Notes under the pieces: generated by a model
Told to the model about the DNA's origin: nothing
The model's input: the letters and a program-made list of their open reading frames with translations, nothing else
Database searches by the model: none
Source: Oleiphilus messinensis
GTDB taxonomy: Bacteria > Pseudomonadota > Gammaproteobacteria > Pseudomonadales > Oleiphilaceae
Length of the DNA stretch: 64,000 nucleotides
Reading direction: 5' to 3'
NCBI RefSeq assembly: GCF_002162375.1
Contig: NZ_CP021425.1
Coordinates: 1,485,501-1,549,500, forward strand
In this document: in pieces, positions 1 through 8,392 of the stretch
How positions within the stretch are numbered: position 1 is the first letter of the stretch
How the letters are laid out: each line of letters starts with the position of its first letter
Made by a program: the position numbers and the translations under genes

Positions 1-2
1 AT

Positions 3-1382
3 AATTTCAGTGATTTTGCCAAGTTCTCCGGTGTGGAATTATTGGATGCCTTTGTTTATGGCGAGTTTGAACTGGGTCGCGTCAGTGCGGATGTACGCTT
101 GGGCAGGCAGGTTATCAGTTGGGGAGAAAGTACCTTTATTCAGGGCGGTATTAATACGATAAACCCGATTGATGTATCCGCATTTCGACGACCGGGTGCC
201 GAGATTAAGGAAGGATTACTCCCGGTTAATATGGTGTATACCAATCTTGGTTTAACCGATACCGTAAGTCTGGAAGCCTTTTACCAACTGGAGTGGGCAA
301 AAACCGAAGTAGATGGTTGCGGTACGTATTTCTCGACTAATGATTTTGTGCCCGAGGGCTGTAATTTTGTCACTGTTGGCCCCGTGGATGATCGTACATC
401 GCTTGCTGCTGGTCTCTATGCGGCACGAACAAATGATATCGAACCCGATGATGATGGTCAGTATGGTTTTGCAGTTCGTTGGTACGCGGAAGAACTGAAT
501 GAAACCGAGTTTGGTTTTTATCATATCAACTATCACAGCCGGCTGCCCATTGCCAGTTTGGTACGTGCCTCGAATCCTGCCCCCAATATCATCATTCCCG
601 GTTCTCCGGGAAACCCCCAATATCTGGCTGAATACCCCGAAGATATCCGACTGTATGGTATGAGTTTCTCCACGAATGTAGGTAGCATTTCTCTCGCCGG
701 GGAATTGAGCTATCGAGAGAATTTACCGGTTCAAATCAATGGTCCCGAGATTCTGAATGCGGGCCTTGCTGAGGCGCCTTTCAGCACCTTCACGCCGAAT
801 GTTCAAGCGGTTAACCCCGGTGAAGTTGCACATGGTTATGATCGATTTGAAGTTTATCAGGCACAGGTAACTGCAATTCAATTTATTGATCAAGTCTTGG
901 GGGCAAGTCGGCTCGCACTGATTGGTGAAATGGGGGTGACTCATGTTGCAGGCGTTCCTGATCAGAGCGTACAGCGTTACGGGCGTAACTCCGGGTACGG
1001 TATCGGTTATTTTGAGCCTTTGGCCCCGGGCCTCACTTGCGAAACTATCGCCAATGCCGAAAATCCTGCCAATTGTACGAGCGATGGATACGTAACCCGA
1101 ACCTCATGGGGTTACCGTATCAGAGGGGCGTTAACCTACAACAATGTGTTTGCCGGTGTAAATTTAATTCCTCGATTTGCCTGGTCCCATGATGTCAGTG
1201 GCTATGGCCCTGGCCCGGGTGCGCAATTTCAAGAAGGTCGCATAGCCGCAAGTCTGGGTCTTAACCTGGAATACCTGAATACTTATAGCGCTGGAATAGC
1301 TTACACCGGGTTTACTGGTGGTGACTACAACACCCTGCGAGACAGAGATTTTGTATCCCTGACCGCTTCAGTTGCATTGTAA
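3..1382 (+). CDS. DUF1302 family outer-membrane protein (5' end outside window)
   Basis: The reading frame is open from the first bases, so the true start lies outside the window and about the last 460 residues are present. The sequence is rich in alternating hydrophobic and aromatic residues, with Gly/Asn/Asp-rich turns. It contains the stretch GRQVISWGESTFIQGGIN, typical of DUF1302, and ends in alternating residues (SLTASVAL) like the last strand of a beta-barrel. DUF1302 proteins are predicted outer-membrane barrels that are almost always encoded next to a DUF1329 protein, as here, 17 bases upstream of it. They are often found with lipid, sterol or hydrocarbon metabolism genes. The substrate is unknown. 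The family call is strong; a transport role is inference. Confidence 0.85.
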   Translation, partial: NFSDFAKFSGVELLDAFVYGEFELGRVSADVRLGRQVISWGESTFIQGGINTINPIDVSAFRRPGAEIKEGLLPVNMVYTNLGLTDTVSLEAFYQLEWAKTEVDGCGTYFSTNDFVPEGCNFVTVGPVDDRTSLAAGLYAARTNDIEPDDDGQYGFAVRWYAEELNETEFGFYHINYHSRLPIASLVRASNPAPNIIIPGSPGNPQYLAEYPEDIRLYGMSFSTNVGSISLAGELSYRENLPVQINGPEILNAGLAEAPFSTFTPNVQAVNPGEVAHGYDRFEVYQAQVTAIQFIDQVLGASRLALIGEMGVTHVAGVPDQSVQRYGRNSGYGIGYFEPLAPGLTCETIANAENPANCTSDGYVTRTSWGYRIRGALTYNNVFAGVNLIPRFAWSHDVSGYGPGPGAQFQEGRIAASLGLNLEYLNTYSAGIAYTGFTGGDYNTLRDRDFVSLTASVAL

Positions 1383-1399
1383 ACCCTTGGAGAAACCTT

Positions 1400-2836
1400 A
1401 TGTTGAGCAAAGAATACAAGTTAATCAAGCATGCTGAAATACACTCTGATAATCAGGGTGGTGTTTATAAACGGGCCAAATTGTCCTGCGGGATGTTCAT
1501 GGCTATAGCGTTACTGGCTGCGAACAGTTCGGCAAAGGTTGCCGAACCCGAGGCAATCAAGTTGGGCAAGGAACTCACTCCGATTGGCGCGATCAAGTCC
1601 GGTAATGCCGATGGCTCTATTCCTGCCTGGGACGGTGGGTTGATTAACCACAGCGCCTACCGTGCAGATAGTGAAGGGCGACCGGTTAATCCGTTTCCGG
1701 ATGACAAGCCATTATTCACGATTGATGCCAGTAACTACACACAGTACAGTGATAGATTAAGTGTAGGTTATCAGGCACTACTGAAAACTTACCCTGAAAC
1801 ATTCAAAATTCCGGTTTATCAAACCAGAAGAACTGCCTCCCTGCCTGAGAATATTTATAAGGCTGCGAAAGAAAACGCATTGACCGCAGAGCTTATTGAA
1901 GGCGGAAACAGTGTGGCAAATTATCAGGTTGCAGTTCCCTTTCCCATTCCCCAAAACGGGTTGGAAGTGATCTGGAACCATATTATGCGCTATCGTGGTG
2001 GGTCCGTAGAGCGCTTTTTCGCACAGGCTGTGGTGCAAAAAAACGGTACCTTTGTCCCCGTGAAAATGACTGACCAGTTTGTATTCCCGGAATATTTTGA
2101 AGATGGCTACGACTCTGATGCGGATAATAACCGACTGTTTTACTACAAACAGGTTGTCACCTCACCAGCGCGACTGGGTGGCAATGTCTTGTTGGTGCAC
2201 GAGACAATCGATCAGGTAAAAGAGCCCCGAAACGCCTGGGTTTATAATGCGGGCCAACGGCGGGTGCGGCGTGCACCTCAAGTCGCCTACGACGGACCAG
2301 GAACTGCTGCAGATGGCCTCAGGACCTCCGATAATTTCGATCTCTACAATGGCGCACCGGATCGTTACGACTGGCGAATTGTTGGTAAAAAGGAAATGTA
2401 TATTCCTTATAACTCATATCAGTTGATGGATACGACGTTAACATATGAGGATATCATCAAACCGGGCCACATGAATCCCGATCATACGCGTTATGAGTTA
2501 CACCGTGTCTGGGTTGTTGAAGCAACATTGAAATCGGGTCAAAAACATGTGTATGCAAAACGGGTGTTTCACGTTGACGAGGATACTTGGCAAGTGGCTG
2601 CCGTTGATCATTTTGACGGTCGTGGGGAATTGTGGCGTGTCTCGGAAGCGCATGCCGTCCAGTTTCCTCAGGCAAACGCACCATGGTATGCCGCTGAAGC
2701 AATTTATGACCTCGTTGCCCGACGTTATCTCGTGCTTGGATTGTCAAATGAAGAGAAAAAGGCAATCGAGTTTGGTTATAAATCCAGTCGAAAAGAGTTC
2801 ACACCTTCTGCCTTGAGGCGAGCCGGAAAACGCTAA
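1400..2836 (+). CDS. DUF1329 family periplasmic/outer-membrane lipoprotein-like protein
   Basis: This 478-residue protein has a hydrophobic segment at about residues 30-45 after an unusually long basic N-terminus, consistent with a signal peptide. DUF1329 hallmarks follow: a Lys-Leu-Gly-Lys-x-Leu-Thr-Pro-x-Gly-Ala segment, then GNADGSIPAWDGGL, and Tyr/Arg/Asp-rich sheets later. The family adopts a LolA/LolB-like fold and is thought to bind lipids or hydrophobic molecules. The ATG at 1400 is preceded by GGAG about 8 bases upstream, and the 17-base gap from the DUF1302 gene indicates one operon. The pair probably moves a hydrophobic compound across the envelope. The cargo is not shown by the sequence. 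Confidence 0.85.
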   Translation: MLSKEYKLIKHAEIHSDNQGGVYKRAKLSCGMFMAIALLAANSSAKVAEPEAIKLGKELTPIGAIKSGNADGSIPAWDGGLINHSAYRADSEGRPVNPFPDDKPLFTIDASNYTQYSDRLSVGYQALLKTYPETFKIPVYQTRRTASLPENIYKAAKENALTAELIEGGNSVANYQVAVPFPIPQNGLEVIWNHIMRYRGGSVERFFAQAVVQKNGTFVPVKMTDQFVFPEYFEDGYDSDADNNRLFYYKQVVTSPARLGGNVLLVHETIDQVKEPRNAWVYNAGQRRVRRAPQVAYDGPGTAADGLRTSDNFDLYNGAPDRYDWRIVGKKEMYIPYNSYQLMDTTLTYEDIIKPGHMNPDHTRYELHRVWVVEATLKSGQKHVYAKRVFHVDEDTWQVAAVDHFDGRGELWRVSEAHAVQFPQANAPWYAAEAIYDLVARRYLVLGLSNEEKKAIEFGYKSSRKEFTPSALRRAGKR

Positions 2837-2863
2837 ATCGACACATGGATTTAATGTGGCAAG

Positions 2864-2900
2864 TCGTTCACTTATCGTGGGCCAAGTGATAAGTGAACGA
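2864..2900 (+). terminator. Stable hairpin after the DUF1302/DUF1329 genes
   Basis: A perfect 13-bp inverted repeat (2864-2876 and 2888-2900) has an 11-base loop and lies 27 bases after the DUF1329 stop. No run of T follows, so it may be a weak or factor-assisted terminator or an mRNA-stabilising stem that lowers expression of the following acyltransferase gene. Confidence 0.5.
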
Positions 2901-2964
2901 TGCGCAGTCGTTGCAAATCGTGCAGTAATAACAAAAAAACTATTTGATGCAAGGGATGAAAAAG

Positions 2965-4359
2965 ATGGGACGAATGAATGTATTGGACGCATCATGGTTA
3001 GCAATTGATACAGAAGAAACCCCGATGCATGTCGGCAGTTTGCAAATTTTTTCGCTGCCTTCTGCGGCTCGAAAAACCTTTCTGAGAGATGAAGTCCTGC
3101 GTTTGAAAAAGGCGTCGGAAGTTGTTACGCCGTGGAATCTTAAATTGAAAAATCCCGGCAAAATAGGCCGTATGCTCGCGCCTGGCTGGGTTGTCGATAC
3201 AGCGATTGATCTGGATTATCATGTCAGGCATTCTGCGTTACCGCATCCGGGTGGGGAGCGGGAGCTCGGTATTCTTATTGCCCGCCTGCACTCCAATCAT
3301 ATGGATTTTCAACGGCCTTTGTGGGAATGTCACATCATTGAAGGGCTGGAGAATAATCGCTATGCAATCTATACCAAAATGCATCATTCATTGATTGATG
3401 GTGTCAGCGGCTTTAAATTATTACAGCGAACCCTATCCGTTGATCCAACAGAACAAGGTATGCCACCGCCGTGGTCAATTGGTCCATTAAAGAAACCATT
3501 GGGACTGGGGTCGGATAAGATCTTTACGATACAAGGTGCGGCACTACACGCATTGGAGGCCGTGAAACAGCAGGCTGAAAATACCCCGCAACTTGTTTCC
3601 GCGATCAGTAGAATGCTCTCTTCTGCAACCTACAGGAACGCCAAGCTGGTTGCACCATTTGTTGGGCCGAGATCGGTGCTGAATCAAAGGGTCATGCCAC
3701 AGCGTCGTCTTGCGACGCAACAATATTCGCTGGATCGACTTAAATCAATAGCGAAATCAGTTGAAGCCTCTTTAAATGATATTGTGCTCTACCTGTGCAG
3801 TACCGCCCTGAGGCGGTTTCTATTGGAAAGAGATTGCCTGCCGGATAGTGCTTTGACTGCCTGTATTCCGGTGAATATTCGCCCTGCAGATGATGATGGA
3901 ACGGGAACCGCTATCAGTTTTATGATCGTCAGTCTGGGCACGAATATTGACGACCCCATTGCCCGCCTCGAAACGATTAAAGCATCCACGAAAACCTCGA
4001 AGAAGCACCTGCAGAGCCTACCGAAGAGTGCGCTTGTTCAATATACCATGTTGATGATGTCGCCCTATATTCTTCAGCTTTTGGCTGGACTCGGGGGGCG
4101 TACGCGTCCTGCTTTTAATGTCACGATATCGAATGTACCTGGGCCGAAAGACACACTCTATTACAATGGTGCCAAGCTTGAAGCGATGTATCCTGTGTCA
4201 TTGATCACCCACGGTGGCTCCTTAAACGTGACCTGTTTAAGTTATGCTGCCTCGTTAAACTTCGGCTACACAGCCTGTCGGGACAGCTTGCCCAGTATGC
4301 AAAACCTTGCAGTGTATTCCGGTGAGGCATTGGATGAAATTGAGCGTTTAATTAATTGA
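2965..4359 (+). CDS. Wax ester synthase / diacylglycerol acyltransferase (WS/DGAT) family
   Basis: It is predicted to transfer acyl groups from acyl-CoA to long-chain alcohols or diacylglycerol, making wax esters or triacylglycerol. The catalytic HHxxxDG motif is present as HHSLIDG near residue 140, and the N-terminus (LDASWLAIDTEETPMHVG) matches the family start. Later family motifs include NVTISNVPGP. Length (about 464 residues) is normal. Four in-frame starts lie between 2944 and 2965; ATG 2965 is preferred because AAGGG sits 9 bases upstream, and an earlier TTG or ATG would add up to 7 residues. It follows the DUF1302/DUF1329 pair, which suggests a lipid-handling unit, but a hairpin separates them. 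Whether it makes wax esters or TAG cannot be told from sequence. Confidence 0.88.
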   Translation: MGRMNVLDASWLAIDTEETPMHVGSLQIFSLPSAARKTFLRDEVLRLKKASEVVTPWNLKLKNPGKIGRMLAPGWVVDTAIDLDYHVRHSALPHPGGERELGILIARLHSNHMDFQRPLWECHIIEGLENNRYAIYTKMHHSLIDGVSGFKLLQRTLSVDPTEQGMPPPWSIGPLKKPLGLGSDKIFTIQGAALHALEAVKQQAENTPQLVSAISRMLSSATYRNAKLVAPFVGPRSVLNQRVMPQRRLATQQYSLDRLKSIAKSVEASLNDIVLYLCSTALRRFLLERDCLPDSALTACIPVNIRPADDDGTGTAISFMIVSLGTNIDDPIARLETIKASTKTSKKHLQSLPKSALVQYTMLMMSPYILQLLAGLGGRTRPAFNVTISNVPGPKDTLYYNGAKLEAMYPVSLITHGGSLNVTCLSYAASLNFGYTACRDSLPSMQNLAVYSGEALDEIERLIN

Positions 4360-4387
4360 GGTCGTGGGTAAACTCATCGACTCAACA

Positions 4388-5551
4388 TCAGGGAGGTGTG
4401 TTTACCCAAACCTCAAATCCATATCCCAATAGAATGGCGCCAAAAAGTCCCATCCCCAAATAGGTAAAGAAAACCGGCTTTTTGACCAGGCTCCAGACTG
4501 CAGTCATGGCGGGTATCGAGCTGATTGCCCCCGCGATCATAAACGCCATGGCGGAACCCGGGCTCATACCTTGTTCCATTAGACCGGCGACCAAGGGTGG
4601 TGCAGCGTAACTGTTCAGGTAGGCCGGCATGCCGACTAACGCGTCCAAAGTGATGGAGCCCAATCCTTCACCTCCGACTATTGAGGCAATCATGGATGCG
4701 GGAATGTATAAAATGAGCAGGGCTTCAAGCAGATAGGCGAAGCACAACCATTTCACCAGAAAGACTGCATTCTCGCGAAATTGATTCGAAAATTCTTTTT
4801 GCCGTTCGGTATCATGCCAGAAAGCCCATTGCACTTGTGGTTGTTTGGGTGAGCTGCCACAACACCCACCCGCCGTTCGGTCGTGTCTCAAAGGAGACTG
4901 ATATACAGGGTGAGCTGCAAACGATTGCAATAAAAATCCACCGAGTAAACCCAGGCTTACCGCTGCGATCATTTTCGCGATTGCAAAATGCCACCCCAGT
5001 GCACCCGCTGTAATGAGCAGTGCGGGAGGGTCGATCAGCGGGGAGGAAAGCCAGAATGCCATTACTGCCGGTAATGGTACGCCGATTGCCAGTAAGCCGG
5101 CGATAAATGGTATGACTTCGCAGGAACAGAACGGTGCCAGTCCGCCAAACAGTGCCGCGAATACAATCATGCGACTGGTTTTTCCTTCAAAGGCTTTGGC
5201 GACCAGTGTTTCGGCTCCTGTTGCTTTTAAATAAGCAATGGAGAGTACGGCGAAAATGATAAATGGCAGCGTACCCAGGAAAGCGTCGGTGCTGATTTGC
5301 ATAACGGTCGGGAACTGTTCCCCATCGAACAAATAGACGGTAAGCGGAATGGCGAGAATAGCACTCCATACCGATGTTAGAGCACTTAATCCAAGCCATC
5401 CATGTCGGTACCATGGCCGAGTTCCTTGATGCTTTGTCTGATCAGTGCAAGCGTTGTGGCCGTCTGCTTCTCGCTGTTGGTTATCTGTACCGCAACAGGG
5501 TGGCTTGGGGTTGTCAGTTGCTGTACTTGTACAGGTGTTTTCACTGGTCAT
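4388..5551 (-). CDS. SO_0444-type / DUF318-like permease, putative Cu/Zn or As efflux
   Basis: This membrane protein (about 387 residues from ATG 5551; a GTG at 5587 would add 12) has a Cys-rich, His-containing cytosolic start (PPCCGT), then about eight hydrophobic segments. The signature GGLAPFCSCEVIPFIAGLL places a Cys-Ser-Cys inside a membrane segment, and a further pair of Cys (GGCCGSSP) lies in a loop. These features fit the PF03773/SO_0444 permease family, whose members are linked to copper, zinc or arsenical export. It is the last gene of an operon with an ArsR regulator and a transglutaminase-like gene, all on the minus strand. Metal specificity is inference from Cys content and context. 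Confidence 0.8.
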   Translation of the reverse strand: MTSENTCTSTATDNPKPPCCGTDNQQREADGHNACTDQTKHQGTRPWYRHGWLGLSALTSVWSAILAIPLTVYLFDGEQFPTVMQISTDAFLGTLPFIIFAVLSIAYLKATGAETLVAKAFEGKTSRMIVFAALFGGLAPFCSCEVIPFIAGLLAIGVPLPAVMAFWLSSPLIDPPALLITAGALGWHFAIAKMIAAVSLGLLGGFLLQSFAAHPVYQSPLRHDRTAGGCCGSSPKQPQVQWAFWHDTERQKEFSNQFRENAVFLVKWLCFAYLLEALLILYIPASMIASIVGGEGLGSITLDALVGMPAYLNSYAAPPLVAGLMEQGMSPGSAMAFMIAGAISSIPAMTAVWSLVKKPVFFTYLGMGLFGAILLGYGFEVWVNTPP

Positions 5552-5604
5552 GTTTCTATGCTCTTGAAGGTCTTGCTTTTTATACACACAGATTCACGCG
5601 GTTG

Positions 5605-6438
5605 TTAATCCTGAATGCTGATCTCGAGAATTGAATCTTCTGTCTGTCCATTCGGCAGTAGCCAGACGGGTTCGGAAAAGTGGCTGATTTGTACTGTGCC
5701 ATGAGGCCCCTCGAAGTTAAGTCCACGTCCAAATGACATCGGGACCCGTCGGCCTCCCGCTGGATTCAGGCTTGGGGACAGTTCTGATACACCCCATTTG
5801 AGATGATGTGCCAGATCCCAGGGAATGACGGTGTTGTCTACATTGAACAACAACCAGCAATGCATATCCGGTGTAAAATTACGCTCAGGATGAAACCAGT
5901 AGCCGGCAACGTACTGTACCGGAATCCCCAAGCTGTTTGATGCGGCAATCAAGTAGGTGTTGATATCGACACAAGAGCCTTTTGTCGTTCCGCACAAAGC
6001 AGGGACTTGTGCGTGGCCATCGTTAAATCGTTCGTCTGCATGTCCGTAATCAAAAACGGATTTAGCTTTAAGAATCAGATCAAAAATTTGTTTTGCGGGG
6101 TTTCCTTCCGTGTTAAGTGCTTTGATTTCTTCTGCGAATCCCTGGGAGGCAACGGTATATCGGTTTGTTTGTTGCTCAAAAAATTGTTCGGGAAGCGACT
6201 TTCCAGTTGGTTCAAACTGATACCTGATCTGGACTGGACTGGACTCATCTGCTGGCGTCAACACCTTTGCCTTTTGGTGGCCAAAGTCACTAAAAACGTC
6301 CACCTCGTCACGGGTGTTGTCGGTTTTTATTCCCGTACATGCAACATAGCTGTCACAAAATCCGGTCGGAATCAGTAGTTGCCCTTGAGCGCTCGTATGG
6401 GGGGTTACCTTTATCGTTACCTGTTGCATGTTATGCAT
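5605..6438 (-). CDS. Transglutaminase-like cysteine protease superfamily protein
   Basis: A 277-residue protein with a C-terminal transglutaminase core: the Cys of KGSCVDINTYLIAASNSLGIP (nucleophile), the His of DMHCWLLF and the Asp of IPWDLAHHL form the expected Cys-His-Asp triad in the right order. The N-terminal half is an Ig-like or beta-rich region as in many bacterial transglutaminase-like proteins. No signal peptide is evident. It begins 5 bases after the arsR gene and is followed by the permease, so the three are co-transcribed. Substrate is unknown; pairing with an ArsR-controlled permease is unusual. Confidence 0.78.
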   Translation of the reverse strand: MHNMQQVTIKVTPHTSAQGQLLIPTGFCDSYVACTGIKTDNTRDEVDVFSDFGHQKAKVLTPADESSPVQIRYQFEPTGKSLPEQFFEQQTNRYTVASQGFAEEIKALNTEGNPAKQIFDLILKAKSVFDYGHADERFNDGHAQVPALCGTTKGSCVDINTYLIAASNSLGIPVQYVAGYWFHPERNFTPDMHCWLLFNVDNTVIPWDLAHHLKWGVSELSPSLNPAGGRRVPMSFGRGLNFEGPHGTVQISHFSEPVWLLPNGQTEDSILEISIQD

Positions 6439-6443
6439 CCCTG

Positions 6444-6758
6444 TTAATCGCAGTCTTTTGCATCAAGACAGCATTCGGCGAGTAAATATCTTGAAAGCGC
6501 TTCAATATGCTCAAAGTTGGCGGTGTTGATCACGCTCCGGCCTTGCTTCTTTTGCGCTATCAGTTCTCCTGCGAGGAGAAATTTCAAGTGATGGGCCAAG
6601 GTGGAAGCGGCGATACCTGTCCGTTGCTGAATCTCACTGATGGTCAGGCCCTCACCACCGGCTCGAACCAGTATTTTTAACACTGATAAGCGAGACTCTG
6701 AACCGATCGCAGCAAAACCCTGTGCGGCAATATTTTCGTTCATTGAATTTGTTTCCAT
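6444..6758 (-). CDS. ArsR/SmtB family metalloregulator
   Basis: A 104-residue winged-helix repressor. The HTH helix is IAASTLAHHLKFL, near residues 46-60, preceded by the typical SRLSVLKILVRAG helix. The extreme C-terminus carries a cysteine cluster (ECCLDAKDCD), a plausible thiolate site for As(III) or a soft metal; some ArsR-family sensors bind metal through C-terminal cysteines. It heads the operon that continues into the transglutaminase-like and permease genes. A long palindrome covers the promoter just upstream (6768-6801), consistent with autorepression. Confidence 0.87.
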   Translation of the reverse strand: METNSMNENIAAQGFAAIGSESRLSVLKILVRAGGEGLTISEIQQRTGIAASTLAHHLKFLLAGELIAQKKQGRSVINTANFEHIEALSRYLLAECCLDAKDCD

Positions 6759-6767
6759 AAAACAGAC

Positions 6768-6801
6768 TACACAACTATATAACTAGATATATAGTTGTGT
6801 A
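6768..6801. promoter_or_regulatory. 34-bp palindromic operator of the arsR operon
   Basis: The sequence is an inverted repeat centred on CTAG (6783-6786) with 16 of 17 base pairs matching; the outer arms ACACAACTATAT and ATATAGTTGTGT are perfect complements. It starts 10 bases upstream of the arsR start codon, the usual place for an ArsR autorepression site. Symmetry is seen directly; binding is inference. Confidence 0.75.
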
Positions 6802-6844
6802 AAGTGAAGCTTTTGTGTACATGCTGACTTTGGGGGGGGAATGA

Positions 6845-7435
6845 TCAGTGCGTTTTTTCGGCTGTTTCGGCGGATGGCCACTGCAGCCAAGGCAACCCTT
6901 TTTGCACGGTATCTATCAGTTGCTGTTTGGAATTGCAGAGATAACTGTAAACACGCAGGCCGAATATTTGTACCATGATGCAAGCAGCCAGTGATTCTGC
7001 CGTATCCTGATGGTGGGTTTGTCGCAAGTACCCTGCGAATTTACGCTCTACAGTTTGTAGATGCTGAGTAACACGTCCGTGCAATTCGTCTGCATTGGCA
7101 GCCAGTTCCAATTGACAGTTAACCAGAAAACAGCCCTGATAATCCTCTGCTTGAGCTTCCTCGATAAGCATGTAGAGGAAGTTGCAGATTCCTGCCTCGA
7201 TATTCTCTGACCGGGTAATCATCTGATCCAGCTTTGCGATGTTCAGTTGAGCATAGGAATCAAGCGCTGCGCTGAACAGACTGGCTTTGTTTCCGTATGC
7301 CAAATAGAGGCTTCCCGGTTTTAATCCTGTTGCCGCGAATATTTGCTGCATAGAGGTTGCGTGATAACCGTGCCGCCAGAAAACCTGAACCGCTCGCTGC
7401 AACACCTCATCATGGTCAAATTGTGCTCTTTTCAT
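6845..7435 (-). CDS. TetR/AcrR family transcriptional regulator
   Basis: A 196-residue protein with a TetR N-terminal HTH: FDHDEVLQRAVQVFWRHGYH, then the recognition-helix region GLKPGSLYLAYGNKASLF, at about residues 7-55. The C-terminal ligand domain has several Cys and resembles regulators of reductase or peroxiredoxin-type stress genes. It is divergent from the peroxiredoxin-like gene at 7730, and the space between holds four TTGAATG-type palindromes. It probably represses itself and that neighbour; the inducer is unknown, although thiol oxidation or electrophiles would fit the neighbour's chemistry. Confidence 0.9.
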   Translation of the reverse strand: MKRAQFDHDEVLQRAVQVFWRHGYHATSMQQIFAATGLKPGSLYLAYGNKASLFSAALDSYAQLNIAKLDQMITRSENIEAGICNFLYMLIEEAQAEDYQGCFLVNCQLELAANADELHGRVTQHLQTVERKFAGYLRQTHHQDTAESLAACIMVQIFGLRVYSYLCNSKQQLIDTVQKGLPWLQWPSAETAEKTH

Positions 7436-7510
7436 GGCTCTCTCAACTCATGCAACTTTTGCATTGAATACATGTCTTCATTCTAACCTTAAATGCAGTA
7501 TAACTGTATT

Positions 7511-7592
7511 TTGAATGATCATTCAAATAAAGCTTGAATAAGCGTTCAAATGGTGTTTGAATGACCATTCAAGTATTTGAGCGATCATTCAA
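7511..7592. promoter_or_regulatory. Array of four TetR operator-like palindromes
   Basis: Four 16-bp sites occur at 7511-7526, 7534-7549, 7557-7572 and 7577-7592. The first is the perfect palindrome TTGAATGATCATTCAA and the others differ from it at 1-4 positions. Start-to-start spacing is 23, 23 and 20 bp, roughly two helical turns, so dimers would stack on one face. The array lies between the tetR start (7435) and the peroxiredoxin-like gene. Confidence 0.8.
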
Positions 7593-7729
7593 GGTCTGGT
7601 GTCTCACATTGGTTGGCGGTCTGAAGCCAGATTGAAACAAACCTGATTGATTTTCTGATGCTTTTAGCCATTTGGCTTTTCAAACATAGAGCCTTATTAA
7701 TTATTGAACCAAATCGAGGAGATACCCCC

Positions 7730-8392
7730 ATGTCCCTGGAACAGGAATTAAATCAATTCAAAAGTCAGTTTCTGAATCAAGTCGACGACGAGACTCAGTC
7801 GATTATGGCGGAAGCCACAGCTGAGCTATCGGCGTCTGATATCGAAAAACTGGCCGTTCAAGTTGGCAGTCAATTGCTTGAATTTACATTGCCCGATCAG
7901 CACGGTAATCAAGTTACATTGAGTACCTTGTTGCAATCTGGCCCTCTGGTGGTCTCATTTTATCGAGGGGGGTGGTGCCCATACTGCAATCTGGAGTTGG
8001 GGGCATTACAAAAAGTATTACCGGAAATTGAAGAGCTGGGGGCACAATTGGTGGCCATAACCCCCGAGTTACCAGACGAGTCGATGAGCACTACGGAGAA
8101 AAATGCGCTTCAGTTTAAAATTCTAACGGATCAAGGTGCAAGCTATGCCCGGCAGCTGGGTTTGGTATTCACCCTGCCAGAAAAGTTGCGTCCGATTTAC
8201 GAAGCATTTGGCATCAACATTGAAAAACACAATGGCTCGGGCCAGTTTGACCTGCCACTGGCCGCAACCTATGTTGTGGGCCAGGACGGAAAAATTGTAA
8301 GCGCCTATATCGATGCCGACTACACCAAACGTCAGGAACCACAGGAAATACTCAGTGCGCTGAAAGCGCTGCAAAGTGAAGTGGTGAACTAG
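7730..8392 (+). CDS. Peroxiredoxin-like (AhpC/TSA, thioredoxin-fold) protein
   Basis: A 220-residue thioredoxin-fold protein with the redox motif GGWCPYCNLEL (CxxC) preceded by PLVVSFYRGG, as in the peroxiredoxin-like branch of the AhpC/TSA family. The N-terminal 60 residues are a helical extension. ATG 7730 is chosen because GAGGAGA lies 8 bases upstream; a longer reading frame upstream lacks a ribosome site. No signal peptide, so cytosolic. It probably reduces peroxides or acts as a thiol reductase. The divergent tetR gene and four operators indicate inducible control. Confidence 0.85.
   Translation: MSLEQELNQFKSQFLNQVDDETQSIMAEATAELSASDIEKLAVQVGSQLLEFTLPDQHGNQVTLSTLLQSGPLVVSFYRGGWCPYCNLELGALQKVLPEIEELGAQLVAITPELPDESMSTTEKNALQFKILTDQGASYARQLGLVFTLPEKLRPIYEAFGINIEKHNGSGQFDLPLAATYVVGQDGKIVSAYIDADYTKRQEPQEILSALKALQSEVVN

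Noticed and set aside
252-620. Open frame of 122 codons on the minus strand inside the DUF1302 gene
   Set aside because: It lies opposite a well-supported family gene and shows no domain, signal or ribosome site.
2944-2964. Earlier TTG/ATG starts for the acyltransferase
   Set aside because: They lack a Shine-Dalgarno sequence, whereas ATG 2965 has AAGGG at good spacing; the difference is only seven residues.
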